Assembly (NCBI GenBank): GCA_024636215.1 | Contig: JAGXHL010000084.1 | Location: 3,875 to 67,874, forward strand | From: Deltaproteobacteria bacterium | GTDB lineage: Bacteria; Desulfobacterota; Desulfuromonadia; Desulfuromonadales; BM103 | DNA length: 64,000 bases | Direction: 5' to 3' | Shown here: positions 16,263-25,077 of the stretch, piece by piece | How the letters are laid out: every line of letters starts with the position of its first letter | Numbering within the stretch: the stretch's first letter is position 1 | The notes under the pieces: model-generated | What the model saw: the letters and a program-made list of their open reading frames with translations, nothing else | The model's database searches: none | Told to the model about the DNA's origin: nothing | Made by a program: the position numbers and the translations under genes

Positions 16263-17495
16263 TTATTCTACGGTGACCTGACCTTTATCCAGGCCGAAAG
16301 CCGCATGCAGAACACGTACGGCAAGTTCAGTATACTTGTCATCGATGACACAAGACACTTTGATCTCGCTGGTAGAAATCATCTGAATGTTGACGCCCTC
16401 TGCGGAGAGCGTTTCAAACATCTTGCTGGCAATACCTGAATGTGAGCGCATCCCTACACCAACAATCGACACTTTGGCGATGTTTTCGTTGCTCTGCACT
16501 CCGGCTGCACCGATCTTAACAGCTGTCTCCTCGACGATTTTCAGTGCTTTTTTAAAGTCAGCACGAGGCACAGTGAAGGTCATGTCGGTCGATCCCTCGT
16601 GGGAAACATTCTGAATAATCATGTCTACCGTGATGTTTGCCGCTGAAAGCGGCGAGAAAAGCTGAGCCGCAATGCCAGGCTTATCCGGTACACGCATCAC
16701 AGAAATTTTAGCTTCGTCTTTATTGTAGGTAACACCTGAAACCAGGACAGTTTCCATATCTGCATCCTCCTTCATTACCAGAGTTCCTTGATTGTCATTC
16801 AGGCTGGAACGCACATGGACGACAACATTATATTTTTTAGCGAACTCAACGGAACGTATCTGTAAGATTTTGGATCCGAGAGAAGCCATTTCGAGCATTT
16901 CATCGTAGGAGACCTTTTCCATCTTGGTCGCTTCGGGCACGATACGCGGATCAGTCGTATAAACCCCGTCAACATCCGTCAGGATCTCGCAGACATCAGC
17001 TTTCAACGCTGCAGCGACAGCCACGGCGGAGGTATCGGAGCCGCCACGACCCAGGGTCGTGATATTGTTGTCACGATCGATGCCCTGAAAGCCTGCCACA
17101 ATAACAATGGTGCCATTGTGCAGGTCTTCCCGCATATTCGTATCCTGAATCTCCTCGATACGGGCTTTTGTTGAAGAGCTGTCAGTATAGATCGGCACTT
17201 GCCATCCCAGATAGCTCTTGGCTTTATAACCCATCGATTGCAGCGCCATTGACAATAACGCGATGGAGACCTGTTCGCCGGCTGCGACCAGGACATCATA
17301 TTCCCGTTCGCTGGGGAACTCGCACATCTCCTCAGCCAGAGCGACCAGTTTATTGGTCTCGCCAGCCATAGCCGAGACAACAACGACCATGTCGTTACCT
17401 TCATCGTAACTACGTGCAACCCTTCGGGCCACGTTCTGTATCTTTTCGATACTCCCGACCGAAGTACCACCATACTTTTGAACCACTAGTGCCAT
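16263..17495 (-). CDS. lysC: Aspartate kinase
   Basis: The 410-residue enzyme phosphorylates aspartate, opening the lysine, threonine and methionine pathways. The kinase domain (1–245) has the [11 protein letters not shown] start, [14 protein letters not shown] near 148 and [15 protein letters not shown] near 172. Two ACT domains follow (about 265–330 and 345–405; [18 protein letters not shown]), which mediate feedback inhibition. This is the monofunctional class without homoserine dehydrogenase. In many such genes an internal start makes a separate beta subunit; I cannot confirm one here. It lies between tsaE and cimA; a 126-base gap to tsaE may hold its own promoter. Confidence 0.96.
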   Translation of the reverse strand: MALVVQKYGGTSVGSIEKIQNVARRVARSYDEGNDMVVVVSAMAGETNKLVALAEEMCEFPSEREYDVLVAAGEQVSIALLSMALQSMGYKAKSYLGWQVPIYTDSSSTKARIEEIQDTNMREDLHNGTIVIVAGFQGIDRDNNITTLGRGGSDTSAVAVAAALKADVCEILTDVDGVYTTDPRIVPEATKMEKVSYDEMLEMASLGSKILQIRSVEFAKKYNVVVHVRSSLNDNQGTLVMKEDADMETVLVSGVTYNKDEAKISVMRVPDKPGIAAQLFSPLSAANITVDMIIQNVSHEGSTDMTFTVPRADFKKALKIVEETAVKIGAAGVQSNENIAKVSIVGVGMRSHSGIASKMFETLSAEGVNIQMISTSEIKVSCVIDDKYTELAVRVLHAAFGLDKGQVTVE

Positions 17496-17621
17496 CTGTG
17501 GTTAATCCTTCCCGGTATGCGTCCTGATTTCAGGAACTCACACCTGCTGAGATAATCCCCTGAGGGGTCGATTGCTTTTAATAGCAGTATTCCACTTGGC
17601 CGTCAAAGGTTTTCACCGCTA

Positions 17622-18113
17622 TCATGCGGGTATTCTCTGAGTGTGACAGCGTCTGGAGAGCTGTTCCAAAAGTTCCCGGCCAAGGTTATCGAAGGCTTTG
17701 AAACGAAAGAGACGATGCTCTTCAGCAATGCGTTCGATTGTGACAGAGAGAGATGCAGTCAGTGTATCGGTCATGCGATCAGCCCATTCAACAAGGGTCA
17801 CGCCATCCCCCTCGGCGAATTCATCGTAGCCAAGGTCTGTGAGATCATCGACCCGGGAGAGACGGTAAAGATCAAAATGATACAGGGTCAGACGGCCCAG
17901 ATGAATATTCAAGAGCGTGTAGGTCGGGCTGGTCACCGGCGTCTCTGCGGAGACTCCGAGCCCCAGGGCAACACCCTGGGCAAAGCAGGTCTTGCCGGCC
18001 CCGAGGTCGCCATTCAGAAGAACAACCAAACCGGCAGGGGTCAATTCTCCAAAACGCTGACCAAGAGTACGGGTTTCTTCGAAGACCGAGGTTATGGTTT
18101 CCAACGACTGCAA
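17622..18113 (-). CDS. tsaE: tRNA threonylcarbamoyladenosine synthesis ATPase
   Basis: The 163-residue P-loop ATPase works with TsaB and TsaD to make the t6A37 modification of ANN-decoding tRNAs. The Walker A motif GDLGAGKTCFAQG is at about residues 34–46, with SPTYTLLNIH (about 64) and the DLYRLSRVDDLTDLGYDEF segment (about 81) typical of TsaE (YjeE). It begins 3 bases after the CBS-domain gene. In many genomes it sits right beside nnr, as here apart from one inserted gene. Confidence 0.93.
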   Translation of the reverse strand: MQSLETITSVFEETRTLGQRFGELTPAGLVVLLNGDLGAGKTCFAQGVALGLGVSAETPVTSPTYTLLNIHLGRLTLYHFDLYRLSRVDDLTDLGYDEFAEGDGVTLVEWADRMTDTLTASLSVTIERIAEEHRLFRFKAFDNLGRELLEQLSRRCHTQRIPA

Positions 18114-18116
18114 AGC

Positions 18117-18566
18117 TTAAGCCCCCATGCTCCGGATAACATCGAGACGAGCCACAACACCGACCATCTGTCCATCTTCAACGACCGGCACGAGGTGCAC
18201 CTTGTTATCGACCATCAAACTCGCCACCTCGGAAACCGGTGTTTCCGGTGTGCAGGTCACCACATCTGTGGTACATATTTCACCAACTTTCCGTGCTGTC
18301 ACCTTACGAACTTCTTCTGTAAACTTTTTCGGGCTTTCCAGGTAGATAACCCAATCAAAGAGGGATATGACCGTTGGGATATGCAGTGGCTTGTCCTGTT
18401 CGACAAGATCCGTCTGGGTAACCATGCCAACGAGCAGACCGGCATCATCAACCACCGGTAAAGCATTGACCTTGCGTTCGACAAATATTTTCGCCAGCGC
18501 CTTGATCTCAGTGTCCCGATGTACTGTATGGATTTTCGTTGTCATAATTTCGGCAGCAGTCAACAT
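18117..18566 (-). CDS. Two-CBS-domain protein
   Basis: The 149-residue cytosolic protein consists of a pair of CBS motifs (about 8–60, TTKIHTVHRDTEIKALAKI..., and about 92–145, TTDVVTCTPETPVSEVASL...), a Bateman module that commonly binds adenine nucleotides. No other domain is present, so it is probably a regulator of a partner protein. It abuts nnr (no gap) and is 3 bases before tsaE. Nnr repairs NAD(P)H and binds ADP or ATP, so a nucleotide-sensing link is conceivable but not shown. Confidence 0.88.
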   Translation of the reverse strand: MLTAAEIMTTKIHTVHRDTEIKALAKIFVERKVNALPVVDDAGLLVGMVTQTDLVEQDKPLHIPTVISLFDWVIYLESPKKFTEEVRKVTARKVGEICTTDVVTCTPETPVSEVASLMVDNKVHLVPVVEDGQMVGVVARLDVIRSMGA

Positions 18567-20123
18567 TTAAAGCTCCTTTTCCAAAGCCTGCCTTGCAGCA
18601 GGGATCTCACGCATAACATCGGTGGCCAGCAATCCGGCATTGCCGAATTCGGGCAGCAACCTGTCGGCAGCCAGCCCGTGGAGATAAACGCCAAGAACTG
18701 CTGCATCAAAAGCATTCAGCCCTTGCGCCAGAAAGCTGCCGATCAGACCGGTCAGGACATCTCCCATGCCGCCACTCGCCAGACCTGCATGGCCGGTGGG
18801 ATTGATGCAGACCCGGCCGCCAGCTGATGCCACCAAAGTACGCGCCCCCTTGAGCACCAGTGTCACCCCGTTCTGCATGGCAAAGTCACGGCAAACCTTG
18901 AAACGGTCAGCCTGAATCTCGTCGCTTGACAAACCCGTCAAGCGCGCCATTTCTCCAGGATGAGGCGTCAAAACCAGCTGTCGCTGCCTCTGATTATGGA
19001 GGATGGACAGTTGTCCACAGAGGGCATTCAATCCATCGGCATCGATAACAACAGGTAAGCTGGTATCTCTTACCAACCGTTGGATCAGGTCATGGACCTG
19101 ATGACCGGAGCCAAGGCCGGGGCCGATCGCAAGGGCCTGTTTATCTGCAGCCAGCGCCAGCAAGTCATCATAAGCCAGCAAACTGAGCTCGCCATCATTG
19201 TCAAGCTGGGGAGCGGTCATAACTTCCGTGAGGCGCGAGGCAATGCCCGGCTGAACGCTCTGGGGGCAGGCCAGAGTCACCAGACCGGCTCCACCACGTA
19301 ACCCGGATTCGGCAGACATCACTGCGGCGCCGCACTTGCCTCGGGAACCGGAGACCACCAGCAGATGACCAAAGGTTCCTTTATGCCCCTCAAGGCTGCG
19401 TGATGGCAAAAGCTGGCGAGCTTCCGCTTGACCGATCAGCAGACAATCATCCGGCACATCTTTGGCAACCATCGCGGGGATACCGATATCCACCACCACC
19501 AGCTCGCCGACATATCCGGCACCGGGATAACTGGTCAAGCCTATCTTGGGATAAGCAAAGGTCGTGGTCAAGCTGGCGCGCACAGCTGAACCGAGGACAC
19601 GTCCATTCGAGGCATCGATGCCGGAAGGGATATCAACGGCAACCACGGGGGCCTGCTGAGCATTCAACCATTCGATCGTGCTGCGAAAAAGACCTGCAAC
19701 CTCCTTGCAGAGGCCGGTCCCGAGCAACGCATCGATCAGGACTGTAAAATCCCCACAGGAGTTCAAGAAGCTATCAAGCCCTGCGGCATCATCAATATAG
19801 GTTATTAAACCACCGCAGTTTTCAAGTGCAACAAGGTTAATCTTTGCATCCCCCCTGATTGCATCGCGAGGGCCCAAAACCAGAGTTTGTACCTGCCAGC
19901 CCCTATCCAGCAGATGCCTTGCGACAACATAACCATCACCACCGTTATGACCTTTACCTGACAGAACAAGAGCACAGGCAACCTCCGTCGAAGAGAATCT
20001 CTCAATAATTGCCTCTGCGACGCCACGTCCGGCATTCTCCATCAATACCACACCAGGGACACCGATCTCCTCAATGGTGCGGCGGTCGATCGTTTGCATT
20101 TGTTCTGCAGTCAGAACCTTCAT
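18567..20123 (-). CDS. nnr: Bifunctional NAD(P)H-hydrate repair enzyme
   Basis: The 518-residue fusion repairs damaged NADH and NADPH. The N-terminal NnrE epimerase (about 1–215) interconverts R and S hydrates; it shows VLMENAGRGVAE and SGKGHNGGDGYVVARHL. The C-terminal NnrD dehydratase (about 230–510) is a ribokinase-like fold with KGTFGHLLVVSGSRGKCGAA, VIDADGLNAL and GMGDVLTGLIGSFLAQG. Length is normal for the fused form. It overlaps acpS by 4 bases, and the CBS gene starts immediately after. The neighbour order acpS–nnr–tsaE is common in bacteria. Confidence 0.95.
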   Translation of the reverse strand: MKVLTAEQMQTIDRRTIEEIGVPGVVLMENAGRGVAEAIIERFSSTEVACALVLSGKGHNGGDGYVVARHLLDRGWQVQTLVLGPRDAIRGDAKINLVALENCGGLITYIDDAAGLDSFLNSCGDFTVLIDALLGTGLCKEVAGLFRSTIEWLNAQQAPVVAVDIPSGIDASNGRVLGSAVRASLTTTFAYPKIGLTSYPGAGYVGELVVVDIGIPAMVAKDVPDDCLLIGQAEARQLLPSRSLEGHKGTFGHLLVVSGSRGKCGAAVMSAESGLRGGAGLVTLACPQSVQPGIASRLTEVMTAPQLDNDGELSLLAYDDLLALAADKQALAIGPGLGSGHQVHDLIQRLVRDTSLPVVIDADGLNALCGQLSILHNQRQRQLVLTPHPGEMARLTGLSSDEIQADRFKVCRDFAMQNGVTLVLKGARTLVASAGGRVCINPTGHAGLASGGMGDVLTGLIGSFLAQGLNAFDAAVLGVYLHGLAADRLLPEFGNAGLLATDVMREIPAARQALEKEL

Positions 20124-20503
20124 AAGCGTTCCAGGATCACAGTAGCGACGGCATAATCACCATCGTGGCTATAGGACAAGTGTACCATCTCAACCTGTTT
20201 CTCGGCAGCAATCTCGGCAGCTCGACCCGAGAGAAGCAGATCGGGGCGCCCCAACTCATCAGGAACGACCTCCATATCGTGCCAACTTATTCCCTCTCGC
20301 CAACCCAGCCCAAAAGCTTTCAGACACGACTCTTTGGCGGCAAAACGACCGGCAAGGTGCAGAGCCGGATCTTTCTTCGACAAGGCGTATTCCAGCTCGC
20401 CAAGAGTAAAAAGCCGCCCCAGAAGGGCGGTCTTTTGCTTTTGCACGAAGGCCCGGAAGCGTTCCACCCTTGCCAAATCTGTACCCAAACCGACAATCGG
20501 CAT
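20120..20503 (-). CDS. acpS: Holo-[acyl-carrier-protein] synthase
   Basis: The 127-residue enzyme moves 4-phosphopantetheine from CoA to acyl carrier protein. It has the MPIVGLGTDLARVERF start with the metal-binding Asp, and HLAGRFAAKESCLKAFG (about 50–66) with the conserved Glu and Lys. Size is typical. The last bases overlap nnr by 4, and it follows pdxJ by 2 bases, both signs of one operon. Confidence 0.95.
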   Translation of the reverse strand: MPIVGLGTDLARVERFRAFVQKQKTALLGRLFTLGELEYALSKKDPALHLAGRFAAKESCLKAFGLGWREGISWHDMEVVPDELGRPDLLLSGRAAEIAAEKQVEMVHLSYSHDGDYAVATVILERL

Positions 20504-20505
20504 AA

Positions 20506-21222
20506 TCAGTTTCCACGCACCAGCGCCGCCATTTCACGCACGGCCTGATCCAGCCCGACCAGAACTGCTCGGGAGATGATACTATGGCCGATGTTGTATT
20601 CTTCAACACCCCCCAGTGCAACCACAGGCCGAATATTCTGATAATTGAGTCCATGACCGGCATTCACCCCCAGCCCTAGCTTTTTACCAGCCTTGATCGC
20701 CTCTTCAATCTTGAGCAACTCTGCGGTCTGGTCCTTACCCTTGGCGTCACAGTAGCTTCCGGTATGGATTTCAATAAAATCCGCCTTAACTCTCATCGAA
20801 GCTTTCAGCTGCTCCAGATCAGGATCAACAAACAGGCTGACAATGATACCGGCTTGGTGTAAAAGTTCAATATGTCTGGACAACTTATCCTTGTGTTTAA
20901 CGACATCGAGACCACCTTCTGTGGTTAGTTCCTGACGTTTTTCAGGGACCAGCGTCACGTAATCGGGGACGACCTTCATGGCGATAGCGACCATTTCATC
21001 AGTCGAAGCCATTTCCAGATTCAGATGCGTCTGCACGGTTCGGCGCAACAACATGACATCCCGATCCTGTACATGCCTGCGATCCTCCCGCAAATGAACC
21101 GTGATGCCATCAGCACCGGCCAACTCCGCCATGGCCGCTGCGGTGACGGGATCGGGCTGCGTGCCGCCCCTGGCCTGGCGAATGGTGGCAATATGATCGA
21201 CGTTCACACCCAACTTGGCCAT
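20506..21222 (-). CDS. pdxJ: Pyridoxine 5'-phosphate synthase
   Basis: The 238-residue TIM-barrel enzyme makes pyridoxine 5'-phosphate from 1-deoxyxylulose 5-phosphate and 3-amino-2-oxopropyl phosphate in the deoxyxylulose-dependent B6 pathway. Signatures are [17 protein letters not shown] at the start, [20 protein letters not shown] (about 34–53) and [14 protein letters not shown] (about 190). Its product class, PLP, is the cofactor of both TrpB proteins in the window. It lies 1 base after glmM. Confidence 0.96.
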   Translation of the reverse strand: MAKLGVNVDHIATIRQARGGTQPDPVTAAAMAELAGADGITVHLREDRRHVQDRDVMLLRRTVQTHLNLEMASTDEMVAIAMKVVPDYVTLVPEKRQELTTEGGLDVVKHKDKLSRHIELLHQAGIIVSLFVDPDLEQLKASMRVKADFIEIHTGSYCDAKGKDQTAELLKIEEAIKAGKKLGLGVNAGHGLNYQNIRPVVALGGVEEYNIGHSIISRAVLVGLDQAVREMAALVRGN

Positions 21223-21223
21223 A

Positions 21224-22594
21224 TCAGTCTCCAGTTGTCCCTTCGCCGATCATTCTCTCCACGAGCTCAGCGATTTCGTTGGCCATGCCGGTAATTTCAT
21301 CCTGATCCTGTCCCTCCAGCATAATCCTCATCAGGGGCTCTGTCCCCGAGTATCTGATCAGGACGCGTCCGCTGTCACCAAGGCGTTGCTCCACATCTGA
21401 AACCAATGCGTCAACCTCAGGGAGATCCTTAATGGCTCGCCGTTCGCGCACACGGACATTGACCAGGACTTGAGGCAAGGCCGTCATCACCGAAGCCAAC
21501 GCGGAAAGCGGCCTGCCGGTTTGTTGCAGGATAGCCAGAACCTGCAGCGCCGAAATCATGCCGTCACCGGTCGTATTGTGGTCCAAAAAAATCATGTGTC
21601 CGGACTGCTCCCCGCCAAAGCGGTAACCGCTGCGACGCATTTCTTCCACCACGTAACGATCACCAACGTCGGTTTTAATAACCCGGCCACCGGCCTTGCG
21701 TAGAGCAATGTCCAGCCCCATATTCGACATAACAGTGCCAACCACGGTGTTTTCCGGAAGCTTATCGCGTCGGATCATATCGATTCCACAAATAGCCATA
21801 ATATGGTCGCCATCAACTTCGTCGCCATTTTCGTCAACGAAAATACACCGATCAGCGTCGCCATCAAGAGCTATGCCCAGATCTGCGCCATGCTCACGCA
21901 CTGCAGTGGAAATCACCCCGGGGCAAGTGGAACCGCAACCGTCATTGATATTGGTGCCATTCGGTTTGACGCCATAAGCAAAGACTTCAGCACCCAGCTC
22001 TTCAAGGACTGCAGGAGCGACGCGATAAGCGGCACCATGTGCGCAATCCAGAACGATTTTCAGTCCGGTCAAATCAAGTTCTCGGGGAAAAGTATTTTTC
22101 AGGAAAACGATATAACGGCCCATGGCGTCGTCAACGCGAAAGGCCTTGCCCACCTCCTCGGCCGTTGGCCGCAATGAATCGATCCGCTCCGAAAAGATCA
22201 GCTCCTCGATCTGCAGCTCCGTTTCGTCAGGGAGTTTGAAACCGTCTCTGGCAAAAAATTTGATGCCGTTATCCTGATAGGGATTATGCGACGCCGAAAT
22301 AACGACCCCTGCATCCGCACGCATGGAGGCGGTAATAAATGCGATGCCCGGGGTCGGCAGGGGGCCCACCAAAAGGACATCAACACCCATGGAGCAGATG
22401 CCAGCAGCCAGAGCATTCTCTATCATATAACCGGAGAGCCGCGTATCCTTGCCGATCACAATTCTGCTGCGTCGATCCTTGTGTTTAAACACATAAGCAG
22501 CGGCACGGCCAAGCTGCATGGCCATTTCCGTCGTAATCGGGTGAATATTGGCGACGCCTCGCACTCCGTCTGTGCCGAATAATTGTTTTGCCAT
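21224..22594 (-). CDS. glmM: Phosphoglucosamine mutase
   Basis: The 456-residue enzyme converts glucosamine 6-phosphate to glucosamine 1-phosphate for peptidoglycan and LPS. It shows [11 protein letters not shown] at the start, the phosphoserine loop [16 protein letters not shown] (active Ser about 101), the metal loop [14 protein letters not shown] near 243, [19 protein letters not shown] near 326 and the phosphate-binding [12 protein letters not shown] near 428. Its first base overlaps the stop of cdaR. The order cdaA–cdaR–glmM is conserved; in Firmicutes GlmM is known to inhibit CdaA, so a c-di-AMP/cell-wall link is likely here too. Confidence 0.96.
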   Translation of the reverse strand: MAKQLFGTDGVRGVANIHPITTEMAMQLGRAAAYVFKHKDRRSRIVIGKDTRLSGYMIENALAAGICSMGVDVLLVGPLPTPGIAFITASMRADAGVVISASHNPYQDNGIKFFARDGFKLPDETELQIEELIFSERIDSLRPTAEEVGKAFRVDDAMGRYIVFLKNTFPRELDLTGLKIVLDCAHGAAYRVAPAVLEELGAEVFAYGVKPNGTNINDGCGSTCPGVISTAVREHGADLGIALDGDADRCIFVDENGDEVDGDHIMAICGIDMIRRDKLPENTVVGTVMSNMGLDIALRKAGGRVIKTDVGDRYVVEEMRRSGYRFGGEQSGHMIFLDHNTTGDGMISALQVLAILQQTGRPLSALASVMTALPQVLVNVRVRERRAIKDLPEVDALVSDVEQRLGDSGRVLIRYSGTEPLMRIMLEGQDQDEITGMANEIAELVERMIGEGTTGD

Positions 22595-23373
22595 TACTTT
22601 GCCGTTGCTCCTTCTTGCCCGGTTGCTCCTTGTTGCCCGGTTGCTCCTTGTTGCCCGGCTGCTCCCTCTTGCCCGGTTGCTCCTTGTTGTTCACCGGTAT
22701 CCACTTCAGGTTGCGGCGGCACATAATCGGGGTCGGGCTGCAACTCAACCTGGACTTCAACGGTCTTGGTATTTCGCAGGTCAGTGTAGTTACCTATGTA
22801 ACTGATCGCCACAGTCTGGGAAAAGCTCTCCTGAACATTGGTCAGGTCAATTCCTTCAGTGACAACCTCGGAGATTCCTTTCAACTCGCTCTCGGCTCCC
22901 GCAACAGCAACCTTGGAGGGCTGACTCGTAAATGATGCAACCATAAAACCCTTTGCAGGCTGACCGGTCAACACAACTCGGACCGGGACATCACGCTCGC
23001 GCACATGCTCAAGTTTGACATCGACATAAGAAGGAGAGATCCGGGTAATTTTCAAACCACTTGGAATATTAAGGTTTTCCTCAATACGCTTGAAGGAGGT
23101 CACTCCGGCGGACAGTCCTGTCAAGTCGACAGCAAGGCTGATATCACCGGGGCTAAGGTTCACTTGCAAGGCACGCGGACCGCTGATCCGGATCGCGACA
23201 GAGGAAGGAACCTCACTGGCAATCATCAGGCCATTGGGAAGGTTCTCGTATTCGAGCGGCACAATATGATTGACCTCCATGCGGCTCTCTCCCATAACAA
23301 AGAACCAAAGGACCACGGCAAAGGCCAAAGAGATAAATTTCAGCAACCAGTTTTTGAAAATCTTTTCGATCAT
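22594..23373 (-). CDS. cdaR: YbbR-domain protein, CdaR-type regulator
   Basis: The 259-residue protein has an N-terminal membrane anchor (about 9–27) followed by YbbR-like repeats exposed outside the membrane (about 35–215; recurrent patterns such as [11 protein letters not shown] and [13 protein letters not shown]). It regulates the diadenylate cyclase CdaA in Gram-positive bacteria; in this operon position the same role is probable. The C-terminus (about 226–259) is a low-complexity hexapeptide run of the GATGQQ type, encoded by five 18-bp DNA repeats, not part of the YbbR fold. It begins 2 bases after cdaA. Confidence 0.88.
   Translation of the reverse strand: MIEKIFKNWLLKFISLAFAVVLWFFVMGESRMEVNHIVPLEYENLPNGLMIASEVPSSVAIRISGPRALQVNLSPGDISLAVDLTGLSAGVTSFKRIEENLNIPSGLKITRISPSYVDVKLEHVRERDVPVRVVLTGQPAKGFMVASFTSQPSKVAVAGAESELKGISEVVTEGIDLTNVQESFSQTVAISYIGNYTDLRNTKTVEVQVELQPDPDYVPPQPEVDTGEQQGATGQEGAAGQQGATGQQGATGQEGATAK
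22604..22693 (-). repeat. Five 18-bp tandem repeats coding the cdaR tail
   Basis: Units start at 22604, 22622, 22640, 22658 and 22676; two adjacent units are identical and the others differ at one to four bases. Each encodes a hexapeptide of the form GATGQQ or GATGQE. The array is in frame, so unit gain or loss would change only the tail length. Confidence 0.9.
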
Positions 23374-23375
23374 AT

Positions 23376-24155
23376 TCAGTTTTTCGTACCGCGTTTACGT
23401 CGCGGTTCAAGTAGACGTTTAAGGACTTTTTTCAGGGTGGTAACTTCAAGATTCCGGGTGATCTTACCGCCGACAACCACAGAGATGAGTCCGGTCTCTT
23501 CAGAAACGACAATTACGACAGCATCGACCAATTCCGTCAAGCCGATAGCGGCACGGTGACGAGTCCCGTAACTCGGACTGATCTCAGAATTCTGGGTCAG
23601 GGGTAAAAAACAACCGGCCCGTGTAATTCTGCCCCGTTGAATAATAACCGCGCCGTCATGAATGGGAGACGCGGTGTTAAAGATCGAGTGGAGCAATTCG
23701 CTGGACGGTTTTGCATCAAGCTCAACACCGACCTCGAGGAAATCGTTGAGACCGGTTTCACGCTCGATAACGATCAGAGCCCCATGCCGGCGTTGCGCCA
23801 GAGCAACACAGCTCTTGCACAGTTCATCAATAACGCGGGTTTCTTCACGAAAGGAAAGATCGGCAAAAAACGGGTTGCGTCCAACATGGATCAGGGCGCG
23901 ACGGATATCATGCTGAAAAAGGACAACGATCACCAGGATGATTGATGAGAGAAAATTGTTGAGGAGCCAATTGAGGGTATAGAGACCACCAATCTGAGAG
24001 CCGACGTAGACGATCAGAAGGACAGCGAGGCCGACCAGCATCTGTACGGCCCGGGTCCCTTGGATCAGCAGTAAAATTCGATAAATGATGAAGGCAACCA
24101 GAAAGATGTCGAACAAATCCAGAAGCCATCGGAAATTTGTCAACATCTCGAACAT
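23376..24155 (-). CDS. cdaA: Diadenylate cyclase (c-di-AMP synthase)
   Basis: The 259-residue membrane enzyme makes c-di-AMP from two ATP. Three N-terminal hydrophobic segments (about 8–75) are followed by the DAC domain (about 95–225) with the catalytic DGA in SPIHDGAVII and the GTRHRAA motif, both intact. It is followed by cdaR and glmM, the classic c-di-AMP and cell-wall module, and preceded by folP. The presence of intact motifs shows an active cyclase; c-di-AMP phosphodiesterases and receptors are not in this window. Confidence 0.95.
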   Translation of the reverse strand: MFEMLTNFRWLLDLFDIFLVAFIIYRILLLIQGTRAVQMLVGLAVLLIVYVGSQIGGLYTLNWLLNNFLSSIILVIVVLFQHDIRRALIHVGRNPFFADLSFREETRVIDELCKSCVALAQRRHGALIVIERETGLNDFLEVGVELDAKPSSELLHSIFNTASPIHDGAVIIQRGRITRAGCFLPLTQNSEISPSYGTRHRAAIGLTELVDAVVIVVSEETGLISVVVGGKITRNLEVTTLKKVLKRLLEPRRKRGTKN

Positions 24156-24171
24156 TCAATACGTCCCCTGT

Positions 24172-25077
24172 CTACAATAAGGTAGGATTATTCGCAGCCC
24201 ACTTGGCTCCATCACAAATGGCCTGAGCCATCAAAACCGTCTGGCGCGCAGCGGCAACATCGTGAACCCGGAAAATTCGGGCCCCCCCGACATAACCGAG
24301 AGCGAGAGTTGCCATAGTTCCAATCAAACGATCACCAGGAACCGGTTGCGCCAAGACCTTGCCGATGAAATTTTTTCGGGACGTTCCCAACATGATGGGA
24401 AAATCCAAATTCGCCAGGGTTGCCGTCTGTCGCAACAGTTCAAGATTACCTGCGGCGTCTTTACCAAAGCCGATCCCGGGGTCAATGGCAATCTTGTCGT
24501 GTGCAACTCCGGCCTGCTCGGCACAGAGGATACTCTTCCGCAACGAAGAGACAACCTCCCCGACCACATCATCGTAATCGGTGTTCCGTTGCATTGTGTC
24601 CGGCTTGCCCCGGCTATGCATCACAATCAAACCGGCACCTGATGCTGCGACAACCTCGGCCATTCGCCGGTCATAGGCCAAGCCACTTATATCATTTACG
24701 AACTCCACACCGGACGCAACAGCCGCGTCCGCAACCGCGCTCTTGCAGGTGTCAATTGAGAGCGGCAGGTCCAGCTCATTGACCAGAGCTTCAATAACCG
24801 GCATCACCCGATCAAGCTCTTCGGCTTCACTGATCGAGGGGGCTCCGGGTCGAGTACTTTCCCCGCCGACATCAATCAGGGACGCACCCTCCCTGGCCAT
24901 ATTATGCGCCTGTTTAAGCGCCTCATCGACTGAGTAGAAACGACCGCCATCCGAGAAGGAATCAGGCGTTACGTTCAAGATACCGGCCACACACGGAGCC
25001 TTCAGGTCCAGTCGCAAGGTCCGCCCGGCAAGATAGGTCTGTGACGGACCGGGATGCGCAACCAACCCCTTAATCAT
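24172..25077 (-). CDS. folP: Dihydropteroate synthase
   Basis: The 301-residue folate enzyme condenses p-aminobenzoate with the pterin pyrophosphate and is the sulfonamide target. It has [16 protein letters not shown] (about 34–49), [16 protein letters not shown] (about 66), [11 protein letters not shown] (about 131), and [13 protein letters not shown] near 225. An N-terminal extension of about 30 residues precedes the barrel. Its start overlaps ftsH by 4 bases; cdaA follows after 16. The ftsH–folP order is common in bacteria. Confidence 0.95.
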   Translation of the reverse strand: MIKGLVAHPGPSQTYLAGRTLRLDLKAPCVAGILNVTPDSFSDGGRFYSVDEALKQAHNMAREGASLIDVGGESTRPGAPSISEAEELDRVMPVIEALVNELDLPLSIDTCKSAVADAAVASGVEFVNDISGLAYDRRMAEVVAASGAGLIVMHSRGKPDTMQRNTDYDDVVGEVVSSLRKSILCAEQAGVAHDKIAIDPGIGFGKDAAGNLELLRQTATLANLDFPIMLGTSRKNFIGKVLAQPVPGDRLIGTMATLALGYVGGARIFRVHDVAAARQTVLMAQAICDGAKWAANNPTLL

